Assembly: GCF_036195045.1 (NCBI RefSeq)
Contig: NZ_CP108100.1
Location: 1,488,001-1,552,000, forward strand
Direction: 5' to 3'
From: Streptomyces sp. NBC_00236
GTDB taxonomy: Bacteria > Actinomycetota > Actinomycetes > Streptomycetales > Streptomycetaceae
DNA length: 64,000 nucleotides
Part shown: positions 25,956 through 34,264 of the stretch, piece after piece
Layout: the number at the start of each line of letters is the position of its first letter
How positions within the stretch are numbered: the first letter of the stretch is position 1
Translations under genes and position numbers: made by a program
The notes under the pieces: model-generated
What the model was told of the DNA's origin: nothing
Database searches by the model: none
What the model saw: the letters and a program-made list of their open reading frames with translations, nothing else

Positions 25956-26662
25956 GCCTCTCACCGTAGGCGGCGCCCGACCGCTACGGAAGCGGGGGCG
26001 CCACCCCGTCGCACCGCATCCCCACGTACCTCGCCGGTCACACTTGTGTCACAGGATCACTACACGTGTTCGCTGCGCGGTCATTCGTTCGGACGCACGA
26101 TTCACCGTCGAACGCACAGTAATCACACAGGGCAGAAAACGATCACCGAAGCGGGCGGAAAGAGCCCGGAAAACAAGCGGAATAGACACTACCGGGTGAT
26201 GTCGATTTCCCTCCGGAGAGACCATCCGTAAATGAACACACCACCAGGAATTCACCCTTCCTTATCGCACCCTTATCCCTGGGTGACGATATCCACACCA
26301 TCCCACCACGCCCCCTCCCCGCCCCCTTCCGCCCGTATAGCGGACACCCGGAGCTTCCGCATTACGGCCCCGCACGGCCTGCCGAGAGCCGTGCCGGGCG
26401 CCTCCGCCGTGAGCGCCCGGCAGTGCCCTCGCTCCTCCGCGGCAGCGGCGGCCCCGGCGTGGCCGACGCCTCCCCGCCGGGTGACTCACCTGCGTACGGC
26501 ACGTTTCGCCATGTCCGCGTTTGTCCGGGTATCACCAAATCGAACACGCTGCGCGGTTCGATTCCGTTCCCCTTCTCGCGTGACCCAGGCAGCGGCTCAC
26601 CCGTTGTCTCCTTCATGAGCCGGGAACCGCCCGGCGCACGTACCGAGTTCGAGGAGCCACCC
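25956..26662. other. Long intergenic region upstream of the 26663 gene
   Basis: About 700 bases, AT-richer in the part 26040-26330, divergent promoters expected. Small open frames here (for example 26232-26618, plus) have Pro/Ser/Arg-rich translations of frame-shadow type, and none was accepted. No RNA gene or clear palindrome was recognised. Confidence 0.55.
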
Positions 26663-27445
26663 GTGCCGCGCATGCTCGACGTCAGCGAGGACGTACGCGC
26701 CGAGATCGGCGACGCCGAAGCCGACCGGCTGCTCGTCGGCGACAACGCCCCCGGCAGTTACGACTGCACCTCCTGCCGCACCCCCGGCGACTCCGAGCAG
26801 GAGCGCACCAGCACGGTGCTGTTCGTCGGCGACGAGACCGCCGTCCTGGCCTTCGCCCATGCGAGCTGCATTCCCTCGCAGGTGGTCCAGGTCGCCGAGG
26901 AACAGCTGCAGGGGGCCGTGCGCAGCATCACCGGCAGCGAGCAGGAGGCCCCGGAACGGCTGACGCCCGAGCAGGCGGTGCTCGGAATCACCAGCGGCCT
27001 CGTCCTGATCGACGACGAGCTCCACCCCGCCCTGGTCGTCGAGCCGACCGGCGCCATCGCCCGCCCGGGCACCGACGGCAGTGCCGGTGACGAGTTCCTC
27101 CAGCTGCTGCTGGAGCAGAACTTCCGCCCGGTCCACCGGATGGACCAGGTCCCCGAGGTGCTGCACGGCTGGTCGATCCTGCTCGCCATGGGGCAGCTGC
27201 ACGCGGTGCTCCAGCCGGGGACCGGCGGCGGGGCTCCGGTGGCCTGGTGGCAGGCGCACGCACCGCTTCAGGTCACCGAGGGCTGGCGGACCGCGGCCAA
27301 CAAGTCGCAGACCGTGCTGGTCTACGCCGCCCCGGCCGGTTCGATCGGCCAGCAGCCCCGCGAGGACCTGCTGCGCGACGCCCTGGAGAAGGCCGCGGCC
27401 GGCGGGCTGCTGGTCGCGGCCGCGATGCCGCTGGCCGGGACCTGA
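26663..27445 (+). CDS. Conserved actinobacterial protein of unknown function
   Basis: 260 residues. GAGGAG lies 6 bases before the GTG at 26663 (VPRMLDVSEDVRAEIG). The N-terminal part has DCTSCRTPGDSEQERTSTVLFVGDETAVLAFAHASC, with cysteines that could bind a metal, and the rest is an alpha/beta protein with DEFLQLLLEQNFRPVH and AVLQPGTGGGAPVAWWQ. There is no signal peptide or membrane helix. I do not recognise a characterised family. The following small gene begins 2 bases after its stop, so the two are probably co-expressed. Confidence 0.8.
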   Translation: MPRMLDVSEDVRAEIGDAEADRLLVGDNAPGSYDCTSCRTPGDSEQERTSTVLFVGDETAVLAFAHASCIPSQVVQVAEEQLQGAVRSITGSEQEAPERLTPEQAVLGITSGLVLIDDELHPALVVEPTGAIARPGTDGSAGDEFLQLLLEQNFRPVHRMDQVPEVLHGWSILLAMGQLHAVLQPGTGGGAPVAWWQAHAPLQVTEGWRTAANKSQTVLVYAAPAGSIGQQPREDLLRDALEKAAAGGLLVAAAMPLAGT

Positions 27446-27447
27446 TC

Positions 27448-27915
27448 ATGACCGCGCACCCGCGGCGAACCGCTAATTCTCCCCCGGGCCCGCATCCGAC
27501 GGGCGGCGGGGTCGTTGGCACCTACGTGCACTCATACGACCCCTCCCACCAGCGTCCGAGCCCGATCCCTGCCATGCGTCCCGCGCAGGGCCCATCGGGC
27601 GGCCCGTCCCACACCCCGATCTACGACGCGCTGTACTCCGAGTACCGCAGGTCGTTCAGGGCGCTGCCGGGTGATCGGAGTGGCGAGGAGAGTCTGGGCC
27701 TGCCGGCCTTCGGCTCCGGGTTCTTCGGCTCCCGCGCCCCGCTGAGCGGCCACTCCGGGCACGGTGGAGCGGGGAGTACCGCGAGCGGCACGGGCGGGCA
27801 GAGTGGCGGCCCGGGCGGCCACACGGGGAGCCTCGGCTCGTGGCAGCGGGTCGGACGGCACGCGGGCGGGGGCAGGCCGGCGGCGGCGCTGCCGCCGGGC
27901 TCACGGGGAGCCTGA
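27448..27915 (+). CDS. Small conserved unknown protein with Gly-rich tail
   Basis: 155 residues from the ATG at 27448, or 129 from the GTG at 27526 (VHSYDPSHQRPSPIPAMRP), which begins the part that looks conserved. A short helix TPIYDALYSEYRRSFRALPGDR is the only structured-looking segment; the C-terminal 60 residues are Gly/Ser/Ala-rich and disordered. No catalytic motif or export signal is visible. Its position 2 bases after the preceding unknown gene and before a strong terminator suggests a two-gene operon. Confidence 0.65.
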   Translation: MTAHPRRTANSPPGPHPTGGGVVGTYVHSYDPSHQRPSPIPAMRPAQGPSGGPSHTPIYDALYSEYRRSFRALPGDRSGEESLGLPAFGSGFFGSRAPLSGHSGHGGAGSTASGTGGQSGGPGGHTGSLGSWQRVGRHAGGGRPAAALPPGSRGA

Positions 27916-27919
27916 CCGT

Positions 27920-27970
27920 ACGACGGAGCCCCGGACCGCTCGTTCAGCGAGCGGTCCGGGGCTCCGTCGT
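27920..27970. terminator. 23-bp perfect-stem terminator
   Basis: A 23-bp perfect inverted repeat with loop TTCAG begins 5 bases after the stop of the small unknown gene. It faces the convergent der gene and may stop transcription from both sides. Confidence 0.85.
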
Positions 27971-28039
27971 GTGTTCAGGAGGCCGCTGACGGCCCCTTGG
28001 AGGCTTCAAACGGCCTCGGGGCCCCGAGGGGGCCGCAGC

Positions 28040-28078
28040 GCGCCGTCCCTGGGCCTTGCACAGGCGCAGGGACGGCGC
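28040..28078 (-). terminator. Terminator of der
   Basis: GCGCCGTCCCTG pairs with CAGGGACGGCGC across a 15-base loop, 17 bases past the der stop codon. It comes before the shared 23-bp hairpin, so der has two hairpins in series. Confidence 0.7.
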
Positions 28079-28095
28079 AGGCCTCACCCGGTTGC

Positions 28096-29565
28096 CTACT
28101 TGTTGCGGCCGCGCTTCTCGCGGACCCGCACCGAGATGTGGATCGGCGTGCCCTCGAAGCCGAACTCCTCACGCAGCCGGCGCTCGACGAAGCGGCGGTA
28201 ACCGTGCTCCAGGAAGCCGGAGGCGAAGAGCACGAAGCGCGGCGGCGTGGTGCCCGCCTGGGTGCCGAACAGGATGCGGGGCTGCTTGCCGCCGCGGATC
28301 GGGTGCGGGTGGGAGGCGACGATCTCACCGAGGAAGGCGTTCAGCCGGCCGGTGGGGATACGGGTCTCCCAGCCGGCGAGCGCGGTCTCGATCGCCGGGA
28401 CCAGCTTCTCCATGTGGCGGCCGGTGAGGGCCGAGACGTTGACCCGCGGGGCCCACGCGACCTGCGCGAGCTCCGTCTCGATCTCGCGCTCCAGGTAGTA
28501 GCGGCGCTCCTCGTCGAGGGTGTCCCACTTGTTGAAGGCGAGGACGATCGCGCGCCCGGCCTCGACGGCCATGGTGACGATGCGCTGGTCCTGGACGCTG
28601 ATCGACTCGCTGGAGTCGATCAGGATCACGGCGACCTCGGCCTTCTCCACGGCGGCCGCGGTACGCAGCGAGGCGTAGTAGTCCGCGCCCTCCTGGAGGT
28701 GGACCCGGCGCCGGATGCCCGCCGTGTCGATGAACTTCCAGGTGATGCCGCCGAGGGTGATCAGCTCGTCGACCGGGTCACGGGTCGTGCCGGCCAGTTC
28801 GTTGACGACGACGCGGTCCTCGTTGGCCACCTTGTTCAGCAGCGAGGACTTGCCCACGTTCGGACGGCCGATCAGCGCGATGCGGCGCGGGCCGCCGACC
28901 GCCGTGCCGAACGACTGGGCCGGTGCCTCGGGAAGCGCCTCCAGCACGGCGTCCAGCATGTCGCCGGTGCCGCGGCCGTGCAGCGAGGAGACCGGGTGCG
29001 GCTGGCCGAGGCCGAGCGACCAGAGCGCGGTGGCGTCCGCCTCGCCGCTCTGTCCGTCGACCTTGTTCGCGCAGAGCACGACCGGCTTGCCGGACCGGCG
29101 CAGCAGCTTGACGACGGCCTCGTCGGTGTCGGTGGCGCCGACCGTGGAGTCGACCACGAAGACGACCGCGTCGGCCATCTCGATCGCGTACTCGGCCTGG
29201 GCGGCGACGGAGGCGTCCAGCCCGAGCACGTCCTGCTCCCAGCCGCCGGTGTCGACGACCTTGAAGCGGCGGCCCGCCCATTCGGCCTCGTAGCTGACGC
29301 GGTCACGGGTGACGCCGGGCTTGTCCTGGACCACGGCCTCGCGACGGCCGATGATCCGGTTCACCAGGGTCGACTTGCCGACGTTGGGGCGGCCGACGAC
29401 GGCGAGTGCGGGCAGCGGGCCGTGACCGGCCGCACCGATGGCACCCTCGACGTCCTCGGGGTCGAACCCCTCCTGCGCGGCGAGCTCCATGAACTCCGCG
29501 TACTCGGCATCGCCAAGCGCTCCGTGCTCGTGGTCCGAGCCGCCGGAGTGAATCTGGTCGTTCAT
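28096..29565 (-). CDS. der: Ribosome biogenesis GTPase Der
   Basis: A 489-residue double GTPase that helps mature the 50S subunit. It has two G domains: G1 motifs [14 protein letters not shown] (near residue 57) and [14 protein letters not shown] (near 231), with matching NKVDGQ and NKWDTL specificity motifs. A C-terminal KH-like domain follows ([20 protein letters not shown]). The ATG at 29565 has AGAGGA about 8 bases upstream. The N-terminal 45 acidic residues before the first G domain are an actinobacterial extension. It lies 64 bases downstream of the acyltransferase gene, as the last member of the cmk group. Confidence 0.96.
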   Translation of the reverse strand: MNDQIHSGGSDHEHGALGDAEYAEFMELAAQEGFDPEDVEGAIGAAGHGPLPALAVVGRPNVGKSTLVNRIIGRREAVVQDKPGVTRDRVSYEAEWAGRRFKVVDTGGWEQDVLGLDASVAAQAEYAIEMADAVVFVVDSTVGATDTDEAVVKLLRRSGKPVVLCANKVDGQSGEADATALWSLGLGQPHPVSSLHGRGTGDMLDAVLEALPEAPAQSFGTAVGGPRRIALIGRPNVGKSSLLNKVANEDRVVVNELAGTTRDPVDELITLGGITWKFIDTAGIRRRVHLQEGADYYASLRTAAAVEKAEVAVILIDSSESISVQDQRIVTMAVEAGRAIVLAFNKWDTLDEERRYYLEREIETELAQVAWAPRVNVSALTGRHMEKLVPAIETALAGWETRIPTGRLNAFLGEIVASHPHPIRGGKQPRILFGTQAGTTPPRFVLFASGFLEHGYRRFVERRLREEFGFEGTPIHISVRVREKRGRNK

Positions 29566-29629
29566 GAAGTCCGTTCCTCTTTGCATCATCATCGATGGAC
29601 CACGCAGCACGCGGTCCACTACTCAAGTC

Positions 29630-30292
29630 TTACTCGGTGCGCCCGGTGAGGCGCCTGGCCTGCTCCAGGTGGCCGGTCAGCCGTCCCTGGATGCGCACCG
29701 TCGCCTCGTCCAGCGCCGTGCGCGTCCGTCTGCCGCTGCCATCGCCCGCCTCGAACGCCTCACCGAAGACGACGTCGACACGGCTGCGCAACGGCGGCAG
29801 TGCCGATATCAACCGTCCGCGGCGCTCAGTGCTTCCCAGTACGGCCACGGGCACGATCGGCGCCCCGCTGCGTACCGCGAAATACGCCAGTCCGGCGCGC
29901 AACGAGGCGAAGTCTCCTTCGCCCCTGGTGCCCTCGGGGAAGATCCCGAGCACTCCGCCGTCCTCCAGCACGCCGAGGGCGTGGGTGATGGCGGTGCGGT
30001 CGGCGATCGAACGGTCCACCTTCAGCTGACCGATTCCACGCAGGAACGGGTCCAGGGGGCCGACGAACGCCTCTTTCTTGATCAGGAAGTGGACGGGCCG
30101 GGGCGCGGTGCCCATCAGCATCGGCCCGTCGATGTTGTGCGAGTGGTTCACCGCGAGTATGACGGGTCCGGAGGCGGGGACCCGCCAGGCGCCGAGTACG
30201 CGGGGCTTGAAGAGCCCGTGCATCAGCCCGATCCCGATGCCGCGCCCGACCGCCGCTCCGCGCAGCGTGGGCGCGCCCGTGGCAGGTGTCAC
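29630..30292 (-). CDS. 1-acylglycerol-3-phosphate acyltransferase-like (PlsC family)
   Basis: A 220-residue membrane-associated acyltransferase. Motif I is NHSHNID (HxxxxD), motif III is FPEGTRGEG, and motif IV-like PIVPVAVLGS follows. It should transfer an acyl chain to a lysophospholipid. Its GTG start overlaps the cmk stop (GTGA), so translation is coupled. The pairing of cmk, acyltransferase and der in one operon is common in actinobacteria. It is shorter than E. coli PlsC by about 25 residues but complete in its motifs. Confidence 0.9.
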   Translation of the reverse strand: MTPATGAPTLRGAAVGRGIGIGLMHGLFKPRVLGAWRVPASGPVILAVNHSHNIDGPMLMGTAPRPVHFLIKKEAFVGPLDPFLRGIGQLKVDRSIADRTAITHALGVLEDGGVLGIFPEGTRGEGDFASLRAGLAYFAVRSGAPIVPVAVLGSTERRGRLISALPPLRSRVDVVFGEAFEAGDGSGRRTRTALDEATVRIQGRLTGHLEQARRLTGRTE

Positions 30293-30993
30293 TTGGCGGC
30301 CTGCTTCTCCCCGACGAGGGTGACGACGCACTCGATGACCTGCTGGAGGGTCAGCTCGGTGGTGTCCACCTCGACCGCGTCGTCCGCCTTGGCTAGCGGC
30401 GAGGTCTTGCGGCCGGAGTCGGCTGCGTCCCGCTTGATCAGTGCTTCCTTGGTGGCGGCCAGGTCGGAACCCTTGACCTCGCCGCTGCGGCGGGCCGCGC
30501 GGGCCTCCGGGGACGCGGTCAGGAAGATCTTGATGTCGGCGTCGGGCAGCACGGTGGTGCCGATGTCGCGGCCCTCGACGACGATGCCCTTCTCCGCTCC
30601 GGCGGCGATGGTGCGCTGCAGCTCGGTGATGCGGGTGCGCACCTCGGGGACGGCGCTGACGGCGCTGACCTTGGAGGTGACCTCCTGCGTACGGATCGGG
30701 CCGGAGGCGTCCTCGCCGTCGACGGTGATCGTCGGGCCGGTGGGGTCGGTGCCGGAGACGATGACCGGCTTGGCGGCCGCGGTCGCCACCTCCGCCGCGT
30801 CGTGCACGTCGATGCCGTTGTTCAGCATCCACCAGGTGATCGCCCGGTACTGGGCACCGGTGTCCAGGTAGCTGAGGCCGAGCTGGGCGGCGACGGCCTT
30901 GGACGTGCTGGACTTGCCGGTTCCGGAGGGGCCGTCGATGGCGACGATCACTGCGGCCGGGGCGGTCCGGGCGGCGGCGCTTACGGTTTCCAC
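30289..30993 (-). CDS. cmk: (d)CMP kinase
   Basis: A 234-residue enzyme that phosphorylates CMP and dCMP to their diphosphates. Its P-loop is IDGPSGTGKSSTSK; LSYLDTGAQYRAITWWML contains the NMP-binding tyrosine region, and VVEGRDIGTTVLPDADIKIFLTA is the family signature. The GTG at 30993 (VETVSAAART) was preferred to a GTG at 31005, whose AGGAAG site touches the start codon. The 150 bases between tyrA and cmk include a hairpin and probably a promoter. Confidence 0.95.
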   Translation of the reverse strand: METVSAAARTAPAAVIVAIDGPSGTGKSSTSKAVAAQLGLSYLDTGAQYRAITWWMLNNGIDVHDAAEVATAAAKPVIVSGTDPTGPTITVDGEDASGPIRTQEVTSKVSAVSAVPEVRTRITELQRTIAAGAEKGIVVEGRDIGTTVLPDADIKIFLTASPEARAARRSGEVKGSDLAATKEALIKRDAADSGRKTSPLAKADDAVEVDTTELTLQQVIECVVTLVGEKQAAK

Positions 30994-31105
30994 GGTGGTG
31001 GACACCTTCCTGGTACACGGGGTGGGCGGGACGGGACGCGTGAACCCGCCCCGCACAAGGTTACCGAGTGCCGGGGCGGGCCCGACCACCCCTGTGGAAA
31101 AGTGC

Positions 31106-31136
31106 CTCCCGGCCCGGTGTCCCAAGGGCCCGGGAG
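31106..31136 (-). terminator. Hairpin between tyrA and cmk
   Basis: CTCCCGG-CCC pairs with GGG-CCCGGGAG (one bulged base) 7 bases after the tyrA stop. It probably ends or weakens the aroH-tyrA transcript before cmk. Confidence 0.5.
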
Positions 31137-31142
31137 AAGGCC

Positions 31143-32228
31143 CTACTGCCGGATCGACCAGCCCCGCTCGCGCAGGGCGGCGCTCAGTGCCGGGGCGGCG
31201 CTCGGTTCGACCATCAGCTGGACGAGGCCCGCCTGCTGCCCGGTGGCGTGCTCGATCCGTACGTCCTCGACGTTGACCCCGGCCCGGCCCGCGTCCGCGA
31301 AGATCCCGGCCAGTTCGCCGGGGCGGTCGCTGATGAGGACGGCCACGACCTCGTACGAGGCGGGGGCGGCCCCGTGCTTGCCGGGGACCCTGACGCGGCC
31401 GGCGTTGCCGCGGCGCAGGACGTCCTGGATGCCTTCGGTGCCCTCGCGCCGCTTGTCCTCGTCGGCGGACTGCATCCCGCGCAGGGCGTTGACGGTCTCC
31501 TCCAGATCGGCGGCGACACCGGCGAGGACGTCGGCGACCGGGCCCGGGTTGGCGGACAGGATCTCCACCCACATCCGGGGGTCGGAGGCCGCGATCCGCG
31601 TGACGTCCCTGATGCCCTGGCCGCACAGGCGCACCGCGGTCTCGTCGGCCTCCTCCAGGCGGGCGGCGACCATCGAGGAGATCAGTTGCGGGGTGTGGGA
31701 GACGAGGGCGACGGCCCGGTCGTGGGCGTCGGCGTCCATGACGACCGGGACGGCGCGGCAGAGCGCGACCAGCTCCAGTGCGAGGTTGAGGACCTCGGTG
31801 TCGGTGTCCCGCGTGGGCGTGAGAACCCAGGGCCGGCCCTCGAACAGGTCGGCGGTGGCGGCGAGCGGGCCGGAGCGCTCCTTGCCGGCCATCGGGTGCG
31901 TACCGATGTACGGGGTGAGGTCGACGCCGAGCGCCTCCAGCTCGCGGCGCGGTCCGCCCTTCACGCTCGCGACGTCGAGGTAGCCGCGGGCGACGCCGCT
32001 GCCGATGGCGGTGGCGAGCACGGTCGCGGTGTGGGCCGGCGGCACGGCGACGATCGCCAGGTCGACGCGTCCCTCGGGCTGCTCGTCCGTACCGGCTCCG
32101 AGGGCGGCCGCCGTACGCGCCGACTCCGGGTCGTGGTCGACGAGGTGGACCTTGATACCGCGCCCGGCGAGGGCGAGGGCCGCGGAGGTGCCGACGAGGC
32201 CCGTTCCGATGACGAGGGCGGTTCTCAC
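31143..32228 (-). CDS. tyrA: Prephenate dehydrogenase
   Basis: A 361-residue enzyme of tyrosine synthesis that decarboxylates prephenate to 4-hydroxyphenylpyruvate using NAD(P). The nucleotide-binding start is VRTALVIGTGLVGTSAALAL. The prephenate-binding region includes YIGTHPMAGKERSG and VSHTPQLISSMVA with the conserved histidines. The C-terminal part (YEVVAVLISDRPGELAGIFADAG, about 285-360) is an ACT domain for feedback control, probably by tyrosine. Its GTG overlaps the chorismate mutase stop (GTGA), so consecutive pathway steps are translated together. Confidence 0.95.
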   Translation of the reverse strand: MRTALVIGTGLVGTSAALALAGRGIKVHLVDHDPESARTAAALGAGTDEQPEGRVDLAIVAVPPAHTATVLATAIGSGVARGYLDVASVKGGPRRELEALGVDLTPYIGTHPMAGKERSGPLAATADLFEGRPWVLTPTRDTDTEVLNLALELVALCRAVPVVMDADAHDRAVALVSHTPQLISSMVAARLEEADETAVRLCGQGIRDVTRIAASDPRMWVEILSANPGPVADVLAGVAADLEETVNALRGMQSADEDKRREGTEGIQDVLRRGNAGRVRVPGKHGAAPASYEVVAVLISDRPGELAGIFADAGRAGVNVEDVRIEHATGQQAGLVQLMVEPSAAPALSAALRERGWSIRQ

Positions 32229-32587
32229 TGGGCGATGTCCTTGCGAAGGGCGGCGGTGGCGCCGAGGTAGACGTGGGCGATCTCGGACTTGGCGAGATAC
32301 GTCTCGACATGGGCGAGGATCCGTACCACCCGGGGCATGGCGCCTTCGATGTCCAGCTCCTGGGCGCAGATCAGCGGTACGTCGACGATACCGATGCCGC
32401 GTGCCGCGGCGGCCGGGAAGTCGCAGTGCAGATCGGGTGTGGCCGTGAACCAGATGCTGATCAGATCGTCCGCGACCAGGCTGTTGCGCTCCAGGACGGT
32501 GGTGAGCAGGGCACTGACCTGCTCGTCCATGTGTCCGGCCTCGTCCCGCTCCAGCTGGACGGCTCCGCGGACCGCTCGTACCGCCAC
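32225..32587 (-). CDS. aroH: Chorismate mutase, AroH type
   Basis: A 120-residue monofunctional chorismate mutase like the Bacillus AroH trimer: VRAVRGAVQLERDEAGHM, LISIWFTATPDLHCDFPAAAAR, GIVDVPLICAQELDIEGAM and a C-terminal HVYLGATAALRKD. It converts chorismate to prephenate, the substrate of the next gene's enzyme. The start is a GTG at 32587. The gene upstream on the other strand is a nucleotidyltransferase, with a 123-base promoter interval between. Confidence 0.94.
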   Translation of the reverse strand: MAVRAVRGAVQLERDEAGHMDEQVSALLTTVLERNSLVADDLISIWFTATPDLHCDFPAAAARGIGIVDVPLICAQELDIEGAMPRVVRILAHVETYLAKSEIAHVYLGATAALRKDIAQ

Positions 32588-32710
32588 GTCGTGCTCCTTG
32601 CCTGTTCCTGCCGCGTCTGCGCTTGCGTTTCAGCCTAGAGGGATGACGGCGTCCCGCGCCGGGGCGCCCTGTCCGTGAGACGCGGCGGCACGTGCCCGTA
32701 CTCTCCCTGC

Positions 32711-33424
32711 ATGATCTCCCCCGGCGACGAGTCCCTGGTCCGCGACCACACGGTCTACTCCTGTGTGATGGGCTCACGCGCCTTCGGGCTCGCGACGGAG
32801 GGCAGCGACACGGACCGGCGCGGGGTGTTCCTCGCCCCGACCCCGCTGTTCTGGCGGTTCGACAAGCCTCCGACGCATGTCGACGGGCCGGCCGACGAAC
32901 AGTTCTCGTGGGAGCTGGAGCGGTTCTGCGACCTGGCTCTGCGGGCCAACCCCAATGTGCTGGAGTGCCTGCACTCGCCGCTCGTGGAGCGGATCGACGC
33001 GACGGGCCGTGAACTCCTCTCCCTGCGCGAGGCGTTCCTGTCCCGGCAGGCCCATCAGACCTTCGTCCGGTACGCACTGGGGCAGCGCCGGAAGCTGGAG
33101 GCGGATGTCCGGCAGTACGGGGCGCCTCGCTGGAAGCACGCGATGCATCTGCTGCGGCTGCTGGCGAGCTGCCGGGACCTGCTGCGTACGGGAGAGCTCA
33201 CGATCGACGTGGGCACGGCCCGGGAGGAACTGCTGGCGGTCAAGCGGGGCGAGGTCCCCTGGCCGGAGGTGGAGCGGCGCATGGCGTCGCTGGCCGACGA
33301 GAGTGACGAGGCGGCCGCCGTCTCCCCGCTGCCGGACCGGCCGGACCGGGCGCGGGTCGAGGACTTCCTGATCCGTGCCCGGCGGGCGTCGGCCCTGGCG
33401 TCCGAGGCGGGTTCGGCGGGCTGA
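32711..33424 (+). CDS. Nucleotidyltransferase superfamily protein (RlaP/PF10127-like)
   Basis: 237 residues. The polymerase-beta-type motif GSRAFGLATEGSDTDRRGVF (near residue 22) gives the GS and DxD elements of a minimal nucleotidyltransferase, followed by a helical domain. RlaP-like family members are uncharacterised; their neighbours in other genomes suggest RNA repair or end modification. The ATG at 32711 has no ribosome site; TACTCT sits 7 bases upstream, so a leaderless transcript is possible. It converges on a second member of the same superfamily, with which it shares the S-D-x-D-x-RGV pattern. Confidence 0.83.
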   Translation: MISPGDESLVRDHTVYSCVMGSRAFGLATEGSDTDRRGVFLAPTPLFWRFDKPPTHVDGPADEQFSWELERFCDLALRANPNVLECLHSPLVERIDATGRELLSLREAFLSRQAHQTFVRYALGQRRKLEADVRQYGAPRWKHAMHLLRLLASCRDLLRTGELTIDVGTAREELLAVKRGEVPWPEVERRMASLADESDEAAAVSPLPDRPDRARVEDFLIRARRASALASEAGSAG

Positions 33425-33444
33425 GGCCGGTCCCGCCGGCCGGG

Positions 33445-33469
33445 GCGGTGCGGTGCGGTGCGGTGCGGT
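33445..33469. repeat. Five tandem GCGGT units
   Basis: Five perfect copies of the pentamer GCGGT lie between the convergent nucleotidyltransferase genes, directly abutting the stop codon of the minus-strand gene. Probably slippage-prone and without function. Confidence 0.9.
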
Positions 33470-34261
33470 TCAGCCCGCCGGGACCGGAGCGAGGCGCGCC
33501 CGCACCACCAGTTCATGCAGTGCGTCGAAGCCGCTCGCCCCGTCCGGGAGCCCCGAGTCCGCCTGGGCCCCGTCGAGCGCCCGGTGCAGCGACTCGATGT
33601 CCCGGGCCACCGCCACGGTGTCCACCCCGTCCGCTCCCCCGTGTTCGGCAGCGGCCTTCGCCGTGATCAGCCCGGGGAGGTAGGACGGTGCCGGAACCCG
33701 GGCGAGCAGCGTCGGCAGATGCGCCAGCACCTCGCCGGTGCGCATCAGGTGGATACCGGTGAGCAGCGCCCGGAAGGTGTACAGCAGCGGTTTCAGTTCA
33801 CCGGTCCTCTCGAAGAGCCGCCACTGGGTGTTGGCGAATCCGCGGTAGTGGTGGGCGTGGTTGCGGGTGAGGACGGCCGGGGCGAGGGCCACAAGTTCGG
33901 CGTGCAGGGCGCTCGTGTGCACGACCAGGGGTGACAGCAGCTGCTCCAGCACGTAGCCGTTCGGCTTCAGCATCAGGCGGACGAACTTGCGTAGGTCGTG
34001 GGTGACGAGGTCCATCTCCACCCCGTCGCTGTCCCACATCCGCGAACGGGTCTCGTCGGGCTCCCGGAGCCCGACGAGGTCCTCGGCGGGCAGGACGTGG
34101 ACCCCCCGCAGGTCCACGTCCGAGTCCCGGGAGGGGAACCCGTACAGATGCGCCCCGGAGACCGTGGCGAACAGCAGGGGGTGGCGTCCCCCCGCGACGA
34201 CCGGGCCGAGGTCGGTGACCGGCAGCCCGGCCTCCTTGAGGAGTGCGGTGTTCGTGAGCAT
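33470..34261 (-). CDS. Nucleotidyltransferase superfamily protein (RlaP/PF10127-like), NAD operon
   Basis: 263 residues. The nucleotidyltransferase motif SGAHLYGFPSRDSDVDLRGV (near residue 34) and a later metal-binding candidate EMDLVTHDLRKF match the same superfamily as the opposing gene. The helical remainder includes NHAHHYRGFANTQWRLFERTG. It starts 3 bases after the ADP-ribosylglycohydrolase stop, so it is the fifth gene of the NAD-salvage operon. The substrate is unknown; the context suggests a nucleotide- or ADP-ribose-linked modification. Confidence 0.82.
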   Translation of the reverse strand: MLTNTALLKEAGLPVTDLGPVVAGGRHPLLFATVSGAHLYGFPSRDSDVDLRGVHVLPAEDLVGLREPDETRSRMWDSDGVEMDLVTHDLRKFVRLMLKPNGYVLEQLLSPLVVHTSALHAELVALAPAVLTRNHAHHYRGFANTQWRLFERTGELKPLLYTFRALLTGIHLMRTGEVLAHLPTLLARVPAPSYLPGLITAKAAAEHGGADGVDTVAVARDIESLHRALDGAQADSGLPDGASGFDALHELVVRARLAPVPAG

Positions 34262-34264
34262 GGC

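Noticed and set aside
26232..26618. Open frame of 128 codons (plus) before the 26663 gene
   Set aside because: Pro/Ser/Arg-rich translation, start 13 bases from a weak GGAGAG, no family; more likely leader sequence.
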